Source: Haemaphysalis longicornis
Taxonomy: Eukaryota; Arthropoda; Arachnida; Ixodida; Ixodidae
Length of the DNA: 64,000 bases
Direction of reading: 5' to 3'
NCBI GenBank assembly: GCA_013339765.2
Contig: CM023454.1
Location: 133,751,399-133,815,398 of the forward strand
Shown one piece after another: positions 57,497 to 64,000 of the stretch. The notes beneath the pieces are model-generated. The model worked only from the letters and a program-made list of their open reading frames with translations. It made no database searches and was not told the origin of the DNA. The position numbers and the translations under genes were made by a program. The stretch's first letter is position 1. Every line of letters starts with the position of its first letter.

Positions 57497-58490
57497 CGAG
57501 GGAATTTTTTCTGTGTGGTATGAAGTGTGGTCTTCGGAATAAACATATGTTTCAGTTCACTTACCTTTTTTATAAACTACCGAATATTTATTAACCCATC
57601 GGTTACGGAAGTTGGCTTCAAAATCTTGAAGAAGCTACTGAGTTCGTTTATTATTTTATTATAGTTAGCTTTATCATTTAATCTTATTATTTTGTTTAGC
57701 ATTTCGCATCGTTGTGAGGAAAATAAGAAATGTGCATGGATAACTTTAAAGTCGCTAATTTCTTCGAGATCGGTAATCGACGAATAGCTAGAAGGATTGG
57801 TGGTTAGAATGAGATCAAGGAAGTTTGCGGAATTGGTGGCAACACGTGTTGGCTCTGATACAAGTTACGGAAAGTTAAAGTTGAAACAAGCTTCTATAAA
57901 TTCTCTGGAGTAATTCTGATTTCCTTGTGTGGTTGTTCCGGTTTGCCCGTTAATATTAGGAAGGTAACCTCACCAAACAGCAAAGTATGGGAATTCGGGT
58001 AGGCTATGGTGAATGCATTAAGCAGGTTAGTGTAGTTTTTCGGTATAGTTTGGATTTACATTAGGCGGTCTGTAGCAGACACCAAGCAGTATCGTTTGGA
58101 ATGAAGCCCGGTAATGTAGCCATAGTCAGATGGTATGTCACGTGCTAAGTTGATGGCGGAACAGGATAATTCCGGGCCGACGGCGATTAGTACGCCTCCT
58201 CCGCGAGGTCATTTGCGATATCTTCGGTATAAGTGGAAGTTAGGTAGATCTGCAAGAATTTCAGTGTCCGTCACGTCATCGGTAAGTCATGTTTCTGTTA
58301 GTACAAAAAGATCGGCATTGGATGACGTCACAAGGCTAGATATTCGTTGTAGTTTCGGTGGAAAGCTGCGTATGTTAGTAAAGACTACAGATAAGGAAGA
58401 TAGTTTTGTGCTGGTTTTGGGGGGCGGTTTGTTACTTTCTTTGTTCGAGGGGTTTGCAATGCAATTTCATGACAGTTTGTGAAGAATTGT
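57497..58490 (-). pseudogene. Endonuclease of LINE F
   Basis: Minus strand, reading leftwards. VVFTNIRSFPPKLQRISSLV (58395-58336; the TNIRS motif corresponds to TNARS/NxRS) and ADLFVLTET (catalytic Glu, about 58310) come first, then PRGGGVLIAV near 58190 and NSHTLLFGEVTF near 57970, where relatives have LLFGDFN, so the Asp-Asn pair is lost. TRVATNSANFLDLILT lies near 57845, and the post-EN linker ends KVSELKHMFIPKTTLHTTQK (57560-57505). Multiple frame changes. This is an APE-type nuclease that would nick the target. Confidence 0.8.
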
Positions 58491-58528
58491 CAGAAATTTA
58501 ACGTTTCGAGCCCTTATGAAGTGTGTTA

Positions 58529-59438
58529 CAGTCAAATCTCGTTATTGCGAACCTCAGACCAACAATTTTTTCAGATTAACGAACATTTTGAATATCCCCT
58601 ACCAAATCCCCATTATTACGATGTAAAAATATTTCACTACTACGAATTTCAGAACACAGTTTATTTCAGAAGACCGTATAGAATTTTATCATTCTCAAAT
58701 AAAATACAACTTCAAAATAACAAATCAATGTGCGACAGGCCGTGCAAATGATTACCGGGGTCTGGAGGAGCGTGACAGCGACCACCGACGGGAACCGCTG
58801 GAGGAAGGCCGGCCTACTTGATACGCCACCTGAAGCCGAAAACATGGTGCCAGACAGTGAAGAATGCCATGCATGGGAGAAGTTGCAGAAAAGCACGCCT
58901 TGGATGCTGCAGTCCCCTTTGAAGATTGCGTGCACTGTGACGATGAAGCATGCACGTGTGCTGAACTGACGACTGAAGACATCGTCAACACCGTTCGTCC
59001 CGATGACGCAACCAATGACGAGGATGCCGAGAGTGACGACGACGACTCTGAGACAGGGCCCGCAAGCCAAGGCGAAGAAGCCGTGTCTAACGCCAATGTT
59101 TTGCAGTGCGTAGCAAAAACGGGTGCTTTTCTTAGCACGTGCGTCAATGCCATCAAACCAGTGCACAAGAACGTGGACAGGTTCGAATCGTTTTTCTTGC
59201 AGCAGTTGAGTGGCACACGTCCGGCAAAGTTCACCGATTTTTTCATATAAATGGGTATCGAGACCCGCATTAGAGGCTCACGCGATTGTGCACGTGTTCC
59301 CAGCCAAGGTAGATGGATGCTTTGGTTACGTTCACAATTTTTACCGTTCATTTTTTTATTTTTTAACCAGAACGATTTTTCAATATAACGAACTATTTTT
59401 AGCGCTTCCTTGAAATTCGCTGTATCGAGATTTTAATG
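58529..59438 (+). mobile_element. pogo/Tigger DNA transposon derivative inserted in LINE F ORF1
   Basis: Terminal inverted repeats CAGTCAAATCTCGTTATTGCGAA (58529 onward) and, inverted, CATTAAAATCTCGATACAGCGAA (59438 leftward) match the Tigger-type terminus (CAGTCAAACCTCGTTATAACGAA style, recalled). TA dinucleotides flank both ends (58527-58528; 59439-59440), the standard target duplication. At about 910 bp it retains only the last part of the transposase, so it cannot move by itself. LINE F ORF1 sequence lies on both sides. Confidence 0.88.
58740..59250 (+). pseudogene. C-terminal remnant of a Tigger/jerky-type transposase
   Basis: An upstream frame (58730-58969) has QMITGVWRSVTATTDGNRWRKAG, the helical segment near the end of pogo-like DDE_1 transposases. 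The next frame (58864-59250) has CAELTTEDIVNTVRP, the acidic DDATNDEDAESDDDDSE stretch and a C-terminal Cys-rich helix region, ending at TAA just before the right terminal repeat. The DNA-binding HTH (CENP-B type) and the catalytic D...D...D core are deleted. A frame change lies near 58860. Confidence 0.8.
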
Positions 59439-59444
59439 TATAAC

Positions 59445-60165
59445 GTATCTAAAACTTTGTTGATTTTTTTTGCGAATTAAGCAAGTGTCTACGGGCGGTT
59501 CTGACAGACTGGGAGGAGTCTTCGCCGACGCTAAATTTTCTTCCTTTTATCTTGGGTGCATTTGTAAGCACGGTCTCTTTAGTTTTATAAAGGTGAACCT
59601 AGCTATTATATTGCGGTGGCGATTAGTGGCATGGAGTCCAAGGCGATGTGCGCTATCTATTTCTTTTGGGTCGATGGCTACTCTGACGTGTTAAAGGCAG
59701 TGTCTGATGATAGCCCTTCTGTTTCTGCATTTGTTTCAGCTGGGTTAGGATCGGGAAGATTGTAGAATATTAAGTTATTACGCCGTGAGTGGTTTTTCTG
59801 CTTCGTCTAATTTAGCCTCCAGCTCGAAAACTAAACGGTTCGCATCGGTTGTGAGCATACGGATCACTTGAAGTTCTGCTTGTAGAGGCGACAGGTTCTG
59901 GTAGGTGGTTTTCTACTTCAGTCATGCGTGTACTTTAGTCACTTATGGTTTTGTTGGTTGTAAATAGCTGGTTTTTAAGTTCTTGCACCTCAGTGAGAAG
60001 TGTAGCTTGCCCAGCGAAAATGTTTTGTAGTTCGGCGAGGATTTGCTGCATTTCTCGGCTAGGGTTAGTCTCGACATCACCGGACAATGATAACAGTAGA
60101 GAGGAGGTGGTATGCGCGTTCTCAAGGATGATTTCACAATGGTACTGTGGGCTCGGCAGCTGCAC
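59445..60165 (-). pseudogene. ORF1 of LINE F, with degenerate 2A-like motif
   Basis: The minus frame 60165-59935 encodes SSLLLSLSGDVETNPSREMQ, then a coiled-coil-like QQILAELQNIFAGQATLLTEVQELKNQ, and stops at 59935. Further frames continue with CNLIFYNLPDPNPAETNAE (about 59760-59700; the conserved NLIFYGIPE-like strand of LINE ORF1), EIDSAHRLGLHATNRHRNII (about 59680-59610) and a lead-in to the RRHL segment. The Tigger insertion then cuts it. ORF1 proteins of CR1/Jockey elements are nucleic-acid chaperones. Confidence 0.8.
60055..60081 (-). other. Degenerate 2A-like peptide motif in LINE F ORF1
   Basis: Codons for G-D-V-E-T-N-P-S-R. The 2A consensus is D-(V/I)-E-x-N-P-G-P, which causes ribosomal skipping between Gly and Pro. 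Here D-V-E-x-N-P is intact but G-P has become S-R. A hydrophobic Leu/Ser-rich lead (LLLSLSG) precedes it, as in true 2A sequences. 2A sequences at the N-terminus of non-LTR retrotransposon proteins are a described phenomenon. Confidence 0.7.
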
Positions 60166-60211
60166 TATGTAGAGTTGCTTGTCGTTTTAGCACATTGGCT
60201 ATTGTACACAA

Positions 60212-60579
60212 CCTGCATGGCTAGGGCGAAGCGGTAAGTGCGCTGTGACGTGGCACAGTTGCCTAGTGTACGAAGTGCTGCCGACGGGCGTTGCTTTTTT
60301 ATAGCTGGGGGAGCAATGATGTTCACTGCGATGGTGCTGTCCAGTTTGAAGTGGGGGTTGGGGGTCCGGTAGCGTTGTTGCCAGCAGTGGTGCAGACGCG
60401 GGAAAAGCTTATTGGCCAGCACCTGCCTCGCTTTCACAAGGAGACCGCGTCCCATTCCAAGCAAAATCCAGAGAATGATTTACCAGGGCGGCATGCAGTA
60501 GTTGCAGGACTATTGCTGGGAATACCTGCATGACCAGGGCGAAGCGGTTGGTGCACCTGGACGTGGCACAGCTGCCTAG
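60212..60579 (-). repeat. Tandem 5' UTR modules of LINE F
   Basis: A ~55-bp segment (minus strand CTAGGCA(A/G)CTGTGCCACGTC...GCTTCGCCCT(A/G)G(C/T)CATGCAGGT) occurs at 60265-60212 and 60579-60524, 313 bp apart. This suggests a ~313-bp monomer repeated at least partly twice upstream of ORF1. Confidence 0.75.
60294..60303 (-). promoter_or_regulatory. TATA-like box within the LINE F 5' UTR monomer
   Basis: The minus strand reads TATAAAAAAG, located about 29 bases upstream of the second module start (CTAGGCAACTG at 60265). That spacing fits TATA-directed initiation at the module start. No TATA is seen before the outer module. Confidence 0.4.
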
Positions 60580-60639
60580 CTGCATGAGATTTGTTTTTGT
60601 TGGGTGGACATCCACCTCCAGGAAAGAGAGAACAAAATC

Positions 60640-63600
60640 TCTGATAAGAAAAATTTTGGTAGAGGGAAACTGAATGGTGGCTGTTGAAGTAGAAGAAAAT
60701 GTGTTTAGGATAACCCAAAACGCTGGCGTGAAGGGTCAGGTATTGGTTAAGCTTAATACAAAATTCCAGCCAAAATGTAATTTCAAAGAAATACCTAAAT
60801 GTGCACTTAGGAGTTTCTATGCCATTAGGTGACTTGGTGAATGATGGGTTCAGCGGAAAGTGGAGGTATACGGACAGGTGTCCTCCATGGTTGGAACACA
60901 GGAGTTTTAAGGAATCAGTGAGCAGTTATAATTATGTGACATGTGTCTCGCAAAACTGAAATATTGCTAATGCTATTTCTGTGTGTATGTGTGTTCTATG
61001 AGTCAGTTGTGTATAGTTCCAAGGATGGTAATATTACAAGTAGTTTGTTGTCTTTCTGTGTGGTCCACACTGCCTTCTTTGCGTTACAAAGTTGTCAGAT
61101 GTGTCGCTTGAGGTGAGTGAAAGATAGCGTAGTTAAGTGAACTGTAGTCCTGTGTGTACCAGCCGCACATCTTTGATCCGCGGCCTCAGTCACTACAATT
61201 CAGAGTTGCCTGAAACCCCGCTAAGGTCAGTAAAAATTTCATGCTTATACTGCATATAACGCACTAGAAACCAGATTTATCAGACAGTTTTAGCGGGTTT
61301 TTTGATGCCAGTGCACCTACACCTCCTAGAAAGTCCGTGTTTCCAATTGACTTCAAATTTCGGGTACAGACAATGTGAGGTCAGAGAAATAGGTTAGCGT
61401 GCGCTTCGGCTGAGAAAATAATGTTATGGAAGTGCATTATTTCACAGTCATAAAATTCCCTGAGTACGCAGCTAAGACCCAGGTATTTTATACGCGTCTG
61501 TGTAAAACTTCGTAAGTGGTGGTTCTGCAAAAACAGGATACTCTGCATATTTGCTATTCTTTTTGCCTGTTTTGGTAAAGTTGTATAAAAAAGATCGCCT
61601 AAAACAGACTGCACATGTCACGGTCGAGTAACGGGAACGGCTGTGCCTTGTATACGGCGGAATTGGTACTATGAGCTTAAAAACGTTTTTATTCAATGTT
61701 ACTGGTATAGGCACGGAAATATAGGGACAATTGAAAAGTGTTGCTGAGAGAATGTATCCTTATATTCAATGGTAAAATTATCGTCAAAGACAGACGGGAA
61801 TTTTGAGGCATAGAGAAAGTCTATGTTAATTCCATTGGGTTGCATGGGCGATTTACCGCACTCTACCTGAAGACTTCGGCCAAACTACTGCGGAAAGTAC
61901 CACGTGTATGGTACTACCCAAAATGGAGCACTTGTTGGAACTTTTTCAGCGCGTTTTTTTGCTGCTGACCCCTAAAGGACAGGGCATTAATCCAAGCGGC
62001 ATCCTTCCAACGTGCTAAAAATTGTCGGAAGGATTTCTTCCTTGCAATCTAGGACTGTTGCAGAAAAAGTATAAGTGTTCATTGTTTTTTTAGCTGTTTC
62101 AAGTGCGGACTAAATGTGAGTTCGTTAGGAAATATAAGGCATAATACTTCTGTTCCTTTTCTAGAAGAATCAAAACATCACTTGAAGTAATGTATAGGAA
62201 TTGATGGGTCCCAAGTTTCCAGAAAAACAGACCAAGGTGTCTCAAACTCATTAGAAACAAAATCGGCGGTTGCGGGAGGGTTTGAGCTAATATCATGCAA
62301 AGGTATTTTTCTCGGGATATTTTGTGAATAATGAAATTGTTTATGTCGTGTGCACTACAAACTCCTGCGGGAAAATTCTGTCAGAAATGTAGCTACTTAC
62401 CATTTTTTAGGATCCTAATCATGTAGGTCAAAACACTAATAATTTACGGTCACACTGAATCCCGTATCACCAAGAAGGGGCACATGCCTTCGCTAGGACA
62501 GAAAGCACCTCTGCGCAAAACTGTTTCTTAATGAAGCATACATTATGTCCAAAGCAAGGGCCACCAGTTAGTCATTCGTGGCACGCCGCGACCTTAAGTC
62601 AACCTAGCAGTTCTCTAGAAGACCATTGTACTTTAAATGTACCCGTGTCTCCTACTAAACATCTTCTCCGGAAGCTTGCTTAGCCAGCGTACAAGACCGT
62701 GAGGCTATTCCATTTGTGTGGGAGACGCGTTCTTCTGGTCCTTAAAAAATCAATATTGTGGCCTTCCTTCAATTACGTTCAAGGCGCCCCGAAAGCAATT
62801 TTTCGTTATACGTGTACGAGTCTTTTAGTATGTCTGGGTTGCAAATGTTGTATTATAGTCTATGTAAGGTTGTGTGCGCCTGTAGCTGAAGATTTACAAG
62901 TGCTCAGAGCTGTATTCAGCTCATTAAGAGAAAAGGAGGAGTTGTAATAGCTTCTGAGCAATCCATCAAATGTAAAGACTTTTTGCACAGGTTTTGTGAT
63001 GAATGAAAGAGTTTGCGTTATGTGCAGAACTTCTCATGCGTAGGAAGTGTGAATTTGGGTTAGCCTGGTTGCCAAGTGTGTCCTGTGTTGTGCGGACCAC
63101 TTCTAGGTTTGGTCGGCTGTCCTTTAGGGGCTATGAATTCGTCTCCAGACTTTGTGTGTATCTTTGAATATGTTTATATATTGTAGAAGAGATCACAAAC
63201 TCTTCCATTTTCCTTACAGTGCAGATGTGCAATGGAGGGCTGCGTCCTATAAGAAAATGAGGTTACCATACTCTTGGCATCACCAAAGCACACCCCATAC
63301 CTTTTGAGGTCTTTCGAGCACGCCTACAGTCTCAGTCCTACCGTGCTATCGTAGTGTAGCGTTGCACCGTACGACTGAGAAACAAAATTTTCGGTGGCGC
63401 GCAGGAAGGTCGTCGTGATGGCTTGGGCTTCTTTATTGCGCGGTCGAGATGCTTCGTATTTGCGATGTTTCGTAGTTAAATATTGCTTAGGTTAGATGTT
63501 TTTTTTTCTAACTGTACCCCAGTTCGCTAGGGCGTCCCTGAATCTTTATATAAGGTGAACTTTTTCGACCTTAGTTTGAGACTACAATAATCTCTCCAAC

Positions 63601-64000
63601 CCTACTCGAAAAAACCACACGCCGCTCCGCCCCTCAAGCCAGCTGCAGTCGGCATATTTCCCTAGGAATATAAAGATGAACCTCTTTCGCGGTTCCAGCA
63701 GAGATGTTTTCAGTAATTTTACAGTACATATTTTTTTCTTAAGATGCAACATTTCACAAGTTCTGGAGTGTTCACGGTGAGACCCCTGCATATGTTGCAG
63801 AGACGCTTTTGGGTATCACATATTCCAATTGAGGGATCATGTACCGCACACTTGGTGCACGTCGTTTCAGCGCGACTAGGGTTGGTACCATGGGCGAACC
63901 ACTGGCACTAGAATATGGAACGGGAGAGTAATGTACGGTCGGAAACAACAATCAATAAATTTGCAATTATGTGCTCAGTAATTTTTGACCGATCACAGAG
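60640..64000. other. Right-end stretch without recognisable genes
   Basis: AT-rich, with only short frames on either strand and none with family motifs. There are scattered T-runs and TATA-like strings but nothing supportable. Confidence 0.45.

Larger units (their letters stand above)
54690..60640 (-). mobile_element. CR1/Jockey-type LINE F, minus strand, with two later insertions
   Basis: On the minus strand, in order: 5' UTR with two tandem modules (60640-60170), ORF1 with a 2A-like motif and coiled coil (60165-59440), a Tigger insertion (59438-58529), ORF2 endonuclease (about 58480-57497), a GC-rich insertion (57496-56735), RT (56735-54930), and a 3' UTR ending in AATAAA and ATG/ATC repeats (to about 54690). 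ORF1 and ORF2 motifs agree with CR1/Jockey-like LINEs (EN and RT, no RNase H). The element is nearly full length but dead. Its exact ends are not fixed because I found no clear target duplication. Confidence 0.85.

Noticed and set aside
57530..57550. AATAAA at about 57538 as a poly(A) signal of the GC-rich insert
   Set aside because: On the minus strand this is LINE F coding sequence (KHMFIPKTTL), so the insert ends before it.

Overview
This window looks like intergenic DNA of a large, repeat-rich arthropod genome, most likely a hard tick. That is an inference from the mix of families: CsRn1-like and other gypsy elements, BEL/Pao, several non-LTR retrotransposons of types abundant in tick genomes, a pogo/Tigger remnant and (A)CTC-rich minisatellites. 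No bacterial operon, rRNA or convincing host protein-coding gene is visible. Almost every recognisable coding stretch belongs to a mobile element, and almost all are broken by stops and frameshifts.

Layout. Positions 1-1110 are a GC-rich segment of unknown identity ending in an AATAAA site. At 1150-1505 and 12058-14140 lies one copy of a roughly 2.6-kb repeat block (unique head, 134-bp tandem array, spacer, ACTC minisatellite). It is split by a minus-strand gypsy element (1510-12057) with 423-bp LTRs and ATAT target duplications. That element is in turn split by a plus-strand CsRn1-like element (4719-9235; 219-bp LTRs; GTTT duplications). The second copy of the block (27640-30255) lacks the gypsy insertion and acts as an empty site. 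A partial inverted array (25015-25745) and a third minisatellite (23785-24330) lie between the two copies.

Between the blocks are a fossil gypsy pol on the plus strand (14565-16830), a tRNA-derived SINE candidate (about 18655-18808) and a degenerate minus-strand LINE (18930-21530). Right of the second block are a LINE RT fragment (30270-31290, minus), a promoter-like patch with CRE and TATA motifs (33631-33670) and a degenerate plus-strand LINE (36640-38820).

The right third is denser. A gypsy gag-protease remnant with its 5' LTR (38950-40790 plus 46471-46923, minus) is interrupted by a nearly complete BEL/Pao element (40791-46470; AATGC duplications). A full-length plus-strand LINE with EN, RT and RNase H (48214-54333) has a perfect 10-bp target duplication. 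A minus-strand CR1/Jockey-type LINE (about 54690-60640) carries a degenerate 2A-like motif in ORF1 and tandem 5' UTR modules. It was later hit by a Tigger derivative (58529-59438) and a small GC-rich inverted-repeat insertion (about 56735-57496). The last 3.3 kb shows nothing I can name.

Nothing here acts as a cellular pathway. The interest lies in the nested insertions, which give a relative chronology, and in several element-level features: the 2A-like remnant, the ATGA ORF overlap, the 5' UTR monomers, the CHCC gag motif with a tRNA-Trp-like primer site, and the duplicated satellite block with a terminal hairpin.
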